From CAXBID01 sp963815305 (GTDB taxonomy: Bacteria > Bacteroidota > Bacteroidia > Flavobacteriales > Flavobacteriaceae), in the NCBI GenBank assembly GCA_963815305.1, contig CAWFFW010000001.1, positions 310,001 through 374,000 on the forward strand: 64,000 nucleotides of DNA. Direction: 5' to 3'. Position 1 is the first letter of the stretch; each line of letters opens with the position of its first letter. The notes under the pieces were generated by a model. The model was not told where the DNA came from, ran no database searches, and worked only from the letters and a program-made list of their open reading frames with translations. The position numbers and the translations under genes were made by a program. Shown here piece by piece: positions 20,411 to 29,748 of this stretch.

Positions 20411-21295
20411 TTATTTTCTTAAATCCTTTTTATAATTTCTTGGTGATTTCCCCATGTAATTTTTAAAAATTCTAGAAAAATATAATGGATCTTCAAATCC
20501 AACTTTAAAGCTAATTTCTTTAATATTCAAATCTGTATAATTTAAATACTCACAAGCTTTTTGTATTTTTTTTAAATTAAAGAATACCATAACAGAGTAG
20601 CCAGTTTCAAGTTTAAATTTGGTGTGCAAATAAGATTTTGAATAATTGAATTTTGAGGCAATTTCATCTAAAGTATAATTATTTTCTAAATTTTTTATGA
20701 GAAAACTTTTAATTAAATCAACCAAGCTATCATCATAGTGCAAGTCTTTAATTAATTCAAAATCATGATAAATAAAAGAACTTATAAAGCCTAAACTTAA
20801 AAGATTAGCATACTCAATTTGATTTTCCAAATTATTATTAAATAGATTGAAAATCTTTTCGAAGATTTCGATTTTTTCAACTGAAAAAGGGATATTTTCA
20901 TAATTTTTGGTATTTGTTTTAGCATATCTGTCATAAAGCTCTGGCGCTATTGTACCATTAAAGTGAAACCAGTAAATACTCCATGGATCACTTTTATCAG
21001 CTTTATATTCGTGTCTTTTGTTTTTAGGTATTATAAAAAATTGATTTGGAGTTATAACCGTTTTATCGTTTTCTAATAGTATTTCGCCTTTTCCTTTAGT
21101 ACAGTAAATAAAGATATATTGATTAGCACCATTTTTTCTATTGCGATAATGGTGGTTTGCCATTGGATAATATCCCAAATCACTCACATAAAAATTTTTA
21201 GTTATTTGATTATTTTTTACAATATTAATAACAGATTTAGGTAGAGCAATCATTTTCTGTCCCAGAAAACCTTCTTTTAAAGTGTTATTATCCAT
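20411..21295 (-). CDS. AraC-family transcriptional regulator with cupin-like sensor domain
   Basis: 294 aa, no signal peptide, cytoplasmic. The N-terminal half is an AraC-type cupin sensor (residues about 40-130, including YIFIYCTKGKGEI and FIIPKNKRHEY). The C-terminal 100 residues carry two helix-turn-helix motifs (YTLDEIASKFNYSKSYLHTKFK and IKEISFKVGFEDPLYFSRIFK, ending SPRNYKK). Proteins of this kind bind a sugar and activate nearby genes. It is transcribed divergently from the GH35 gene across 242 bp and is the only minus-strand gene besides the HTCS. It may control the GH35-GH2 genes, or autoregulate. The ligand is unknown. Confidence 0.93.
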   Translation of the reverse strand: MDNNTLKEGFLGQKMIALPKSVINIVKNNQITKNFYVSDLGYYPMANHHYRNRKNGANQYIFIYCTKGKGEILLENDKTVITPNQFFIIPKNKRHEYKADKSDPWSIYWFHFNGTIAPELYDRYAKTNTKNYENIPFSVEKIEIFEKIFNLFNNNLENQIEYANLLSLGFISSFIYHDFELIKDLHYDDSLVDLIKSFLIKNLENNYTLDEIASKFNYSKSYLHTKFKLETGYSVMVFFNLKKIQKACEYLNYTDLNIKEISFKVGFEDPLYFSRIFKNYMGKSPRNYKKDLRK

Positions 21296-21537
21296 TTTTT
21301 AAGTTTTTTAATCTATTTTATATTTATACTTAAATCTATATTTTTGACTTAAATGTATTGTAAAATACTAATTTCATAAAATACAGCCTTTTTTTTTGGT
21401 TAAAAAATAGTTTATATGCAAATGTAGTATATCATAAAATTATTTCATGTAATTTATTAAATACAATATAATCTATATTTAGGTATTCTATCTTAGAAGC
21501 TGTAAATATTTAAATCCTGTAAATAAAAACATTTCAC
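21296..21537. promoter_or_regulatory. Divergent promoter region between araC-type gene and GH35
   Basis: This 242-bp AT-rich spacer must hold both promoters. No copy of the ACACCC operator is visible. A TTTCATGTAATTTATT stretch near 21444-21459 resembles the TCCATGTAA sequences seen at 29670 and 31043, but the match is weak. No precise site is claimed. Confidence 0.4.
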
Positions 21538-23946
21538 ATGTATAAAATTATAAAAGTTTTTCTCCTGTGCCTTTTGTCTTTAATAAGCTTTAGTCAGAGT
21601 AAAGAATATATAAATAATTATAGTATAAATATTGATGTTCCTGAAAAGAAAATTACGAGAGGTCATTTGGATTTAGGAGGCACCAACCCAAGAGGAGAAA
21701 AAATAGATGTCAATAGCTATTACATCACTGTTGATGGTAAACCATTTATTCCAGTTTTAGGAGAGTTTCATTATTCAAGGTACCCCTCTGCTTACTGGGA
21801 AGAATCAATAAAGAAAATGAAAGCTGGGGGCATTAACGTTATTGCAACCTATGTTTTTTGGAATATACATGAAAGAACTGAAGGTGTCTTTGACTGGTCA
21901 AACGATTTAAATTTACGAAGGTTTGCAGAGCTTTGTGAAAAAAACGATATTTTTCTTATTGTCCGTATGGGCCCATTTGGTCATGGTGAAATGCGTAATG
22001 GAGGAATTCCTGATTGGATGTACGGCAGAACGTTTGAGGTTCGCTCGAATAATGAAGAATATTTGACCTACGTTGATAGGCTTTATGAAGAAATTGGGAA
22101 ACAGTGTAGCGGCATGTTATATAAAGATGGTGGTCCAATTATTGGAGTTCAATTGGAAAATGAGTTTCAAAGTTCTGCTGCGCCATGGGAAATCACATAT
22201 CCCAAAGCAAGAAAAGAATATACGGTTGCTTTAAAGAATGCGGCTGTAACCCATGAACAAATTTCGAATGCAAACAAAAATAACCCATATGAAGAAGAAG
22301 GAAAAGCACATATGGCTGCCTTAAAAAAAATAGCCGTTAAACATGGCATTGATGTGCCTTTATACACAGCAACTGGGTGGAGCAATGCGGCTATTGTAGA
22401 TAAGGGAAGTTTACCTGTAACAGCTGGATATGCTTACCCTTTTTGGACAGATCCGTCCCCGTCTCCTTTTTATTTGTTTAAAGATATTCATAAGTTTCCC
22501 GATTATGCACCTGCAAGTTATAACACAGAACTTTATCCTTCAATACCTGCAGAAATTGGACCAGGCATACAAGTAATTTATGGAAGAAGACCAATTGTTG
22601 ATCCCGTAAGTGTTCTCCCTCTTATGGTACGCATTATAGGAAGTGGATCGAATGGTATTGGATATTATATGTATCATGGCGGTTCTACACCTATTTTCGA
22701 TGGTAAATTTTACAACGAAGAAGTGAACGGAATTCCTAAAGTAAACTACGACTTTCAAGCGCCTATTGGTCAGTACGGACAGACAAGATATCATTACAAT
22801 AGTTTAAAAACCTTGCATATGTTTTTGGAGGCTTATGGAGAAATATTAGCACCAATGCAAACGGTATTACCTAAAACCAATGCAGACATAAAGCCTGAAA
22901 ATGATAAAACATTGCGTTATGCTGTAAGGTCTAAAAACGACAGTGGTTTTCTATTTATGATAAACTTTCAAGATCATCTTGACTATTCCGATATTAATAA
23001 CACAAGCGTTGAAGTTAAAACAGCAAAAGAGACGATTCGGTTTCCGTATTCTGGTGTTTTTGATTTAAAGAAAACCGCAAGTGCCATTTTTCCATTTAAT
23101 TTGAATTTAGGAAATACAAAATTAAAGTCAGCAACTGTTCAACCACTCACAATTCTGAATGCAAAAAATAAAAAATATTATGTATTCTATTCATTGGGCG
23201 GCATTGTACCAGAATTATTGATTGAAAATAGCACTGAACTTTCTAAAATTCAGAATGCCTCAAGAACAAAAGAAAAGGATTATTCTATAATAAAAGGAAA
23301 AAATGATGCCGTTTTTTCGTTCCAAAGCGGAAATGACGAGTTTTTAGTGATTCCTTATGAGATGGCGTTGAAATCTACAAAGATTGGAGAACAATTAATA
23401 TTCTCTGATGGTACAATTACAAGTGATAATAATCAATTGAGTTTGGTAACGAGAGATGCCAATTCTCAGCTACATTTTTACCCTGCATTAAACGAAGACC
23501 CTAAAATTTCTTTTGCCACTCTTAAAAAGATTAAATCTAAGTTAATGGGAGCTTCATCTTATAATGTAACATTTGAAGAGCCAGAACCTATCATTCAAAT
23601 AAAACAAGTAACCGACCGTAAATACTCCATTACCACAACAGGTAAGCTAAATAACTTGAATGATGTATATCTTGAGGTAGATTATATTGGAGATAGAGGT
23701 ATGGCTTTTATTGATGGCCTTTTGGTAACAGATCATTTTTACCATGAGAGTAAATGGGAAATTGGAATGAAATCATTTTTACCCAAACTCTCTCAAAAGG
23801 AAATGGTGTTGATTTTTCATCCATTGTATAAGGATCAAGAGTGTTTAATCTTTTTCTCAAATTTGCCCGAGTTTGTTGATGGGAAATTTTTGGAAGTAAA
23901 AAATATTAAGACAATAAATGAATATAAGGCCATTATAAATTTTTAA
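21538..23946 (+). CDS. GH35 beta-galactosidase, secreted
   Basis: 802 aa. Signal peptide ending near SFSQ (about residue 20). The catalytic barrel starts with YYITVDGKPFIPVLGEFHYSRYP and continues with NVIATYVFWNIHE, MGPFGHGEMRNGGIPDW and GVQLENEF, in which Glu209 is the likely acid/base. The nucleophile is probably Glu339 in SIPAEIGPG, though this block is less canonical. About 350 residues of beta-rich accessory domains follow. GH35 enzymes release terminal beta-galactose from oligosaccharides. The gene is divergent from the AraC-type regulator and 39 bp upstream of the GH2 gene, so the two enzymes are probably co-expressed. No sorting domain is present, so a periplasmic location is likely. 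Confidence 0.92.
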   Translation: MYKIIKVFLLCLLSLISFSQSKEYINNYSINIDVPEKKITRGHLDLGGTNPRGEKIDVNSYYITVDGKPFIPVLGEFHYSRYPSAYWEESIKKMKAGGINVIATYVFWNIHERTEGVFDWSNDLNLRRFAELCEKNDIFLIVRMGPFGHGEMRNGGIPDWMYGRTFEVRSNNEEYLTYVDRLYEEIGKQCSGMLYKDGGPIIGVQLENEFQSSAAPWEITYPKARKEYTVALKNAAVTHEQISNANKNNPYEEEGKAHMAALKKIAVKHGIDVPLYTATGWSNAAIVDKGSLPVTAGYAYPFWTDPSPSPFYLFKDIHKFPDYAPASYNTELYPSIPAEIGPGIQVIYGRRPIVDPVSVLPLMVRIIGSGSNGIGYYMYHGGSTPIFDGKFYNEEVNGIPKVNYDFQAPIGQYGQTRYHYNSLKTLHMFLEAYGEILAPMQTVLPKTNADIKPENDKTLRYAVRSKNDSGFLFMINFQDHLDYSDINNTSVEVKTAKETIRFPYSGVFDLKKTASAIFPFNLNLGNTKLKSATVQPLTILNAKNKKYYVFYSLGGIVPELLIENSTELSKIQNASRTKEKDYSIIKGKNDAVFSFQSGNDEFLVIPYEMALKSTKIGEQLIFSDGTITSDNNQLSLVTRDANSQLHFYPALNEDPKISFATLKKIKSKLMGASSYNVTFEEPEPIIQIKQVTDRKYSITTTGKLNNLNDVYLEVDYIGDRGMAFIDGLLVTDHFYHESKWEIGMKSFLPKLSQKEMVLIFHPLYKDQECLIFFSNLPEFVDGKFLEVKNIKTINEYKAIINF

Positions 23947-23985
23947 AAACTAGTCATATTTCTTTGAGAACTTTGCACAATTTTT

Positions 23986-26877
23986 ATGAAAAACAAAAGA
24001 ATGACTTTGATCAGTGATAAAAGTGGAGTGACAAATAAGATTTTTTTTCTAGCGATTTTCCTTGTATTTCACATCGTATGTTTTTCTCAAGAACGTCTGT
24101 ATCTATCGGGAAAAGCTTCCAATGATGCCGTTTTATGGGACTTTAAATGTAATACAGGAAGAAATAGTGGTTTTTGGAGCCAAATACCTGTGCCCAGTAA
24201 TTGGGAACTTCAAGGTTATGGTTTTTATACCTATGGAACAGACAGAGACGATTATAAAACAAATCCTGAAACAGGATTCTACAAACATAGTTTCTATTTA
24301 GAGTTGGTTGTGGATAAAGTCTTCAATTTAGTTTTTCAAGGGTCGATGACAGATACTCACGTAAAAATCAACGGAAAACTTGCAGGAGCTGTTCATCAAG
24401 GTGGCTATACACAGTTTCAATATGATATTTCAAAGCTTGTAAAAAAAGGAGAGAATCTCATAGAAGTTGAAGTTAGCAAACCTTCAAAAAATGAATCCGT
24501 ACAGCAAGCAGAAAGGATAGCTGATTTTTGGTTGTTTGGTGGGATATATAGACCAGTTTATATAGATGTTTTGCCTGTTAAACATATTGAGCGTATTGCA
24601 GTAGATGCAGATATGAATGGTAAGCTGAAAATAAACGCTTATTTAAAAAATTTAGTGGGAACGGAATCTGTATCAGCCCAAGTTTTTACCCTAGATGGAA
24701 AGCCTTTTGGAGATGCCATAAGGGTAAAAGTAAAAAGTAATACAGATTTAGTAACGCTTACTGGAGCTTATGATAACGTAAAATTATGGTCTCATGAATT
24801 CCCTAACTTATATAATATTAAAATCAGTTTAAAAAAAGGTAAAGCGATATTACATACCATAACCGAGTGTTTTGGGTTTCGTACGTTTGAGGTTCGTGAC
24901 CACGACGGATTTTACTTAAACGGTCAACGTATTATGCTAAAAGGAGCAAGTATGCATAGTTTCAGACCAGAAACAGGGCGTGCTTTGAGTGCCAAAGATA
25001 ATTTGGAAGATATAAAACTTATGAAAAGTTTAAACTTCAATACAGTTAGAGCACCTTGTTACCCACCGGATAAATATTTTCTTGATTTGTGTGATTCATT
25101 GGGCCTTTTGGTTCTTAATGAACTTTCTGGTTGGGCACGTCCACTGGAAACAACTGTTGGCACCAAATTGGTAAAAGAACTTGTGGTTCGCGATGTAAAC
25201 CATCCTTCGGTAATCATGTGGGGTAACGGCAATCATTATTCTCATAATGCTGAACTCGAGGACGTTTTTCTGCAATGGGATATACAAAAACGTAGGCCTT
25301 ATAAAAATGCCGCTAATAATGAAGCATGGCCAGGTGAAAATCATGGAAATTTTGAACTCATAGATACCCGTTATTATCCTAATTATGCTGAACTTAAAGA
25401 GCGATTATCAGGAAACCAAATAGTGTGTCCATTGGAAACTTTGCACGCCCTGTATGATGGCGGTGGTGGAGCTGGTTTATTTGATTATTGGGAGGTGCTT
25501 AAAAAATCTAAAGTAGGTGGCGGGCTTATTATTTGGGCTTTATATGATGAAGGTATTGTTCGAACAGATGAAGGTTTTAGAGTCGATAATCAAGGCAATA
25601 AAGCGCCTGATGGCATAGTGGGGCCTCATCAAGAAAAAAAAGGAAGTTATTTTGCGGTCAAGGAAATCTGGTCGCCAGTACAAATTAAAACTAAAGTTAT
25701 CCCAGAAGATTTTGATGGGAGAATTCCAGTTGCCAACGATTTTGATTTTGTTAACCTGAATCAATGCCTATTTAAGTGGAAATACATCCGTTTTGCGTCC
25801 CCCGAAGAAGCATCCAGTAGTTATCGCATAGTGGAGCAAGGCGAGTTAAAAGGGCCAAATACAGCTCCCAAAACAAGAGGTAATCTTCAAATACCTGTTT
25901 CGTCAAAATTAGACAGGGTTGATGCTTTAGAGTTAATAGCTTATAGTCCAGATGGTCAAGAATTATGGACATGGCGTTTTATGAAAGCACCTAAAAAGGA
26001 GTTTTTATCGCAATTTCTTAAAACAGATACAAAGCAGTTAGTAAAACAAGACACACTTAATCTTTGGCAATTCCAATCTGGAAATGCTATGATTAGATTC
26101 GATGAAAAAACAAATGCTCCTATAAAAATTATAGTTGATAGTACTGCTATTCTATTTTCAGAATTTCATGTGGTTGCTAAAACAGATAAAGGTTATTATA
26201 AACCAAATAACCATTTAGAAAATAATGCTTCCGTTGAAAAAAGTAACGAAAATTATGTGGTAAATTATCAAAACACAAACGGTTTTAAGAACATAACTTG
26301 GACCATTATGCCTGGGGGTATATTGAAATTAGATTATGTTTATGAATTACCAACAGATACATATTACTATGAAGGAATTGGTTTTGATATGCCTGCTGAT
26401 AACGTAGTGAGTAAACGTTGGATGGGAGAAGGTCCATATCGTATTTATAATAATAGAACTAAGGGGACTGAAATAAATGTTTGGCAGATTGATAAGAAAT
26501 TGAATATACCTGGGATAGTTTATAATTTCCCAGAATTTGAAGGCTACTTTGGCAATTGGTACTGGGCTCAATTGCATCTAAATAATTATAGAACCATGGG
26601 TTTAGCTACCCCTCAAGATAATTTGTATTTGGGGGTATTGAAGCCCTGTGCAGGTAAGGAGCCTAAATTTGCTGATATTCATTATCCTGAAAACAGTGGT
26701 ATTTATTTTTTCAATCAAATAGCACCTATTGGCGAAAAATGGACAGCGCCCCAAAAAGTTCTTCCGCTGGGAGAATTAGATAGCACTGGAGGGGAATTTA
26801 AAGGAACGGTATATTTTCGCTTTGATTGGTCAACCTCTGGAAGTGCCGTAAAACGGTTTGAGGTGGAGATAAAGTAA
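23986..26877 (+). CDS. GH2-family protein with altered acid/base position
   Basis: 963 aa. A long N terminus precedes a hydrophobic signal segment ending near CFSQ (about residue 35); an in-frame ATG at 24001 is an alternative start. The fold order is sugar-binding jelly roll (VPSNWELQGYGFYTYGTD; TDTHVKINGKLAG), immunoglobulin-like domain, then TIM barrel (LNGQRIMLKGASMHSFRPETGR). The position that is normally GNE, the catalytic acid/base of GH2, reads MWGNGNHYSHN, so His417 stands where Glu is expected. A Glu remains at the likely nucleophile position, Glu484 in CPLETLHALYDGG. The C-terminal region resembles the last beta-domain of beta-galactosidases. It follows GH35 by 39 bp. It may have altered chemistry, be a subfamily that uses another residue, or be inactive. 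Confidence 0.82.
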   Translation: MKNKRMTLISDKSGVTNKIFFLAIFLVFHIVCFSQERLYLSGKASNDAVLWDFKCNTGRNSGFWSQIPVPSNWELQGYGFYTYGTDRDDYKTNPETGFYKHSFYLELVVDKVFNLVFQGSMTDTHVKINGKLAGAVHQGGYTQFQYDISKLVKKGENLIEVEVSKPSKNESVQQAERIADFWLFGGIYRPVYIDVLPVKHIERIAVDADMNGKLKINAYLKNLVGTESVSAQVFTLDGKPFGDAIRVKVKSNTDLVTLTGAYDNVKLWSHEFPNLYNIKISLKKGKAILHTITECFGFRTFEVRDHDGFYLNGQRIMLKGASMHSFRPETGRALSAKDNLEDIKLMKSLNFNTVRAPCYPPDKYFLDLCDSLGLLVLNELSGWARPLETTVGTKLVKELVVRDVNHPSVIMWGNGNHYSHNAELEDVFLQWDIQKRRPYKNAANNEAWPGENHGNFELIDTRYYPNYAELKERLSGNQIVCPLETLHALYDGGGGAGLFDYWEVLKKSKVGGGLIIWALYDEGIVRTDEGFRVDNQGNKAPDGIVGPHQEKKGSYFAVKEIWSPVQIKTKVIPEDFDGRIPVANDFDFVNLNQCLFKWKYIRFASPEEASSSYRIVEQGELKGPNTAPKTRGNLQIPVSSKLDRVDALELIAYSPDGQELWTWRFMKAPKKEFLSQFLKTDTKQLVKQDTLNLWQFQSGNAMIRFDEKTNAPIKIIVDSTAILFSEFHVVAKTDKGYYKPNNHLENNASVEKSNENYVVNYQNTNGFKNITWTIMPGGILKLDYVYELPTDTYYYEGIGFDMPADNVVSKRWMGEGPYRIYNNRTKGTEINVWQIDKKLNIPGIVYNFPEFEGYFGNWYWAQLHLNNYRTMGLATPQDNLYLGVLKPCAGKEPKFADIHYPENSGIYFFNQIAPIGEKWTAPQKVLPLGELDSTGGEFKGTVYFRFDWSTSGSAVKRFEVEIK

Positions 26878-26968
26878 TTTTAAAAAATCAAGCTTAAGTC
26901 ATTAGCAATTTAGAACTGGTATCTATCTTAATTTTGGAATCATTTATTTAAAAAAAATACTATTTAAT

Positions 26969-29566
26969 ATGAAAAAAAATACACTTAAACTATCCATTCT
27001 TGTATCATTATTATTTGTTTTGTCACTGGTTTTCTTCAACCAATTTAAAAAAAAACAAATAACAAATGAGCCTTATAATGAATACCAAGAAGAAGCTTAT
27101 GAAGAAGAACCTGAAGATGAATTTCTAGAGGCAGCTGCATTTGATTCTAGTGAACTAGAAGGAGAAGCATTAATAGAATACAATCAATGGCGAGAAGCTT
27201 TAGAAGCTTCAGGGTATAAATTCACAGATTTTGATACTTTGGTTTCCTCAACAAAAAGTTTTTTTAAAAAGGCAAGTACGCTTGAATCCATAGTCGATTA
27301 TTCTTATGCTAATAATACCATTACAGGAAGTTGGACTCAAAAAAATATGGTAAGTGATAATAACTCTATTTATAATGATGATAATGGCTATAGATCTGAT
27401 GGGTCTGCATACGATCCCGTGAATGAGGTGCTATATGTTGTTTCAACCCCGGGTCATTTATATAAAATAGATGAGAATTCTAATATAAAATGGTCTCTTA
27501 GAAATCATAAAAAGAATCTTAGGGGAGACGACTTTACAGGGATTAATTTACCCGATAATAGTTTCCGGTTATTGCATCAAAAACCCAATGGAGCCATGGA
27601 ATTTTCTGATGATGAGGGACGTAATTGGGTAGATGCAAATGGGGCAATTTTTCAAAGTTCTTGGAATTATAAAACAATTGTTACTAAAACTCCAACAGGT
27701 AGAAGAATTGTAGCTCATGGTGGAAGCTATGTAATTGGGGCAGCCTATGAGCGTTTATTTATTTCAACAAATTACGGTTTAAATTATACAGAGTCTAGCT
27801 TTAGATTTAAAAAATCTGATTTTAAAGTTACTATATGTAAACCACATAACAGTAATAGTGTATACTGCTTTGTAAGAAGAAATAGCGATTCTAAAATATT
27901 TATTTATAGAATGGGAGAAAATGACAAGGACTTTTCACTTATTTTAGAACCAACCCAGACTTTTACAGGCGTAGAAAGTGTATTTGGTAGCTTAGTAAAT
28001 GGTGTGACCCATTTTTATATCAGTACACGTAATCAAGACATTTTTTATTCGAGCGATGAAGGGGCTACTTGGACACAAACAAGCAACAATAATGATAGAA
28101 ATTTAGTGGATGTCCACCCTACACAGCCCAATATTTGTTTTAAAGGCTTTTTGGAGTTGTTTAAGTCTACTGATTATGGAGCTACTTGGACAAGAAACTT
28201 TCACTACTTAAAAACACATTATGTATGGGATTTGCAGTATATGAAAACCTATGACAAAGAATCTGGTGGTAATTTTACTTTTGTAGGAACAGATTTTGGT
28301 AGTTTTTATTCAACAAATCCATCAAATTGGAATTCTTGGGTATCTATTAATAGCGGAAGTCCTAATGTCTTAGCATATGATGCTGCGTCGAGTGATTTAT
28401 ATAATAAAACGTATACAGCAAATCAAGATAGAGGGGCGCATGGGTTTATTGATGATGATGGAGGGAATGGTATATATGAAACAATTAACGAAGCGAATAC
28501 TGATATATTAAGAGTGGCTCTAGCAAAAAATGAATCGTCAATATGGTTTTGGTATTATACAGGAAATATTGGTAGGAATGATGTTGTTTCTGGTGGTGGG
28601 GCTGATAGTGTTGTACGCAGAGATTTTTACAGCAACTGGTGGGCTACTAGTATGATTCCTTCTCCAGACCCTAACGAAGATGCTATATATATACCAGCAG
28701 GAGGAAGTCAGCTTAATAAGTTTAACTATGATGGGAATACAATAGTAAGAACTTTTCATCCTTTTGTGTTTTCAGGTCCTCCAATTAGCTTCGGGTATTC
28801 ACAATTAAATACAAATAGGTGGTATGTTGGATTGAAAACAGGATCATTTATGTATTCTACAAATGGAGGTGCTACATTCACTCAGTCTAGTTACAGCGGC
28901 ATTTGGCCGGGGCAAGATGACTCATATAAAAAAACTAGAACGGTTATAGCTACTAGTCCTACTCAGGAAGCTACGGTTTATTTTGCAGGTAAAGGAAATC
29001 GATTTTTGATTTCTAATGATGGTGGAGTTACCTTTTCAAATCATAATTCTGGATTATCAGTATTTAGAATTATGGATATGGACGTTTCTCCAGATGGAAA
29101 ATATGTTTTTGCAGCTTGTGGAACCGACGGTCCTTGGATATATGCGATAAATCAAGACCGATGGTTTAAAATGACGGGAAGTGATGTGCCGGAAGTTGTT
29201 GAGTTTACAGATGCCCAATTTATTGCATCTAAAAACCTTATAAGGTTTGCCACCTACGGTAGTGGGGTTTTAGATTTTTCAATTAACGAAAGTTTACTAT
29301 CAGTTGAAGAAAATATTACAAATAAATTAGGTGATATTAAAATATTACCCAACCCTACTTCAGGAATTTTTGAAATAACCATACCTAAGTTTAGACAAGA
29401 AGTAGTAGTCGATTTATATTCAGAAACTGGTGCTATTATTTCTAAAAAGATATATAGAAATTTAAACGGAAAGGTTACTCTTAATATAAAAAACCAAGCT
29501 GCCGGGATTTACTATGCTAAGGTATTTTTAGATAAACCAATGACTTTAAAAGTTGTTAAAAGATAA
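26969..29566 (+). CDS. T9SS-sorted beta-propeller protein with Asp-box repeats
   Basis: 865 aa. A hydrophobic N-terminal segment (about residues 8-24) is followed by a very acidic stretch (EEAYEEEPEDEF, about 42-53) and then a large beta-propeller of the BNR/VPS10-sortilin type. Asp-box motifs include SSDEGATWT, STDYGATWT, STNGGATFT and SNDGGVTFS. The C terminus (LPNPTSGIFEITIP through LKVVKR, about 785-865) is a type IX secretion sorting domain. Such propellers occur in GH74, GH33 and PL families, but I see no family-specific catalytic signature, so it could be a surface glycan-binding protein or an uncharacterised hydrolase or lyase. It follows the GH2 gene by 91 bp and precedes the LamG protein gene. 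Confidence 0.8.
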   Translation: MKKNTLKLSILVSLLFVLSLVFFNQFKKKQITNEPYNEYQEEAYEEEPEDEFLEAAAFDSSELEGEALIEYNQWREALEASGYKFTDFDTLVSSTKSFFKKASTLESIVDYSYANNTITGSWTQKNMVSDNNSIYNDDNGYRSDGSAYDPVNEVLYVVSTPGHLYKIDENSNIKWSLRNHKKNLRGDDFTGINLPDNSFRLLHQKPNGAMEFSDDEGRNWVDANGAIFQSSWNYKTIVTKTPTGRRIVAHGGSYVIGAAYERLFISTNYGLNYTESSFRFKKSDFKVTICKPHNSNSVYCFVRRNSDSKIFIYRMGENDKDFSLILEPTQTFTGVESVFGSLVNGVTHFYISTRNQDIFYSSDEGATWTQTSNNNDRNLVDVHPTQPNICFKGFLELFKSTDYGATWTRNFHYLKTHYVWDLQYMKTYDKESGGNFTFVGTDFGSFYSTNPSNWNSWVSINSGSPNVLAYDAASSDLYNKTYTANQDRGAHGFIDDDGGNGIYETINEANTDILRVALAKNESSIWFWYYTGNIGRNDVVSGGGADSVVRRDFYSNWWATSMIPSPDPNEDAIYIPAGGSQLNKFNYDGNTIVRTFHPFVFSGPPISFGYSQLNTNRWYVGLKTGSFMYSTNGGATFTQSSYSGIWPGQDDSYKKTRTVIATSPTQEATVYFAGKGNRFLISNDGGVTFSNHNSGLSVFRIMDMDVSPDGKYVFAACGTDGPWIYAINQDRWFKMTGSDVPEVVEFTDAQFIASKNLIRFATYGSGVLDFSINESLLSVEENITNKLGDIKILPNPTSGIFEITIPKFRQEVVVDLYSETGAIISKKIYRNLNGKVTLNIKNQAAGIYYAKVFLDKPMTLKVVKR

Positions 29567-29665
29567 ATTTTAAATGATCTATTAAGACTTTCTTTAAAAT
29601 GATCATAAGTGTTTTAATATTTAGGTTTTCTAATTTTTTGATCAAAATAAATGAGACAGGGTATT

Positions 29666-29700
29666 TTTATCCATGTAATCAAAAACATTGTCCATTTAAC
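29666..29700 (+). promoter_or_regulatory. Possible direct-repeat operator upstream of the LamG protein
   Basis: TCCATGTAA (29670) and TCCATTTAA (29691) form a direct repeat 21 bp apart, ending about 50 bp before the ATG at 29749. A similar pair, TCCATATAT and TCCATGTAA, occurs at 31023 and 31043 (20 bp apart). Two-turn spacing fits an AraC-type dimer. Function is speculative. Confidence 0.28.
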
Positions 29701-29748
29701 TTTTGTATAAATCGGTTAGTTTAGTACCATAACTAAATATAATAAATT

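Noticed and set aside
29658..29712. Possible fifth copy of the ACACCC operator upstream of the LamG protein
   Set aside because: It shares a TATTTTTATC stretch with copy C, but has no ACACCC half-site, and the position of the -7 box reads GTATAAAT rather than TAnnTTTG. The resemblance is limited to AT-rich sequence.
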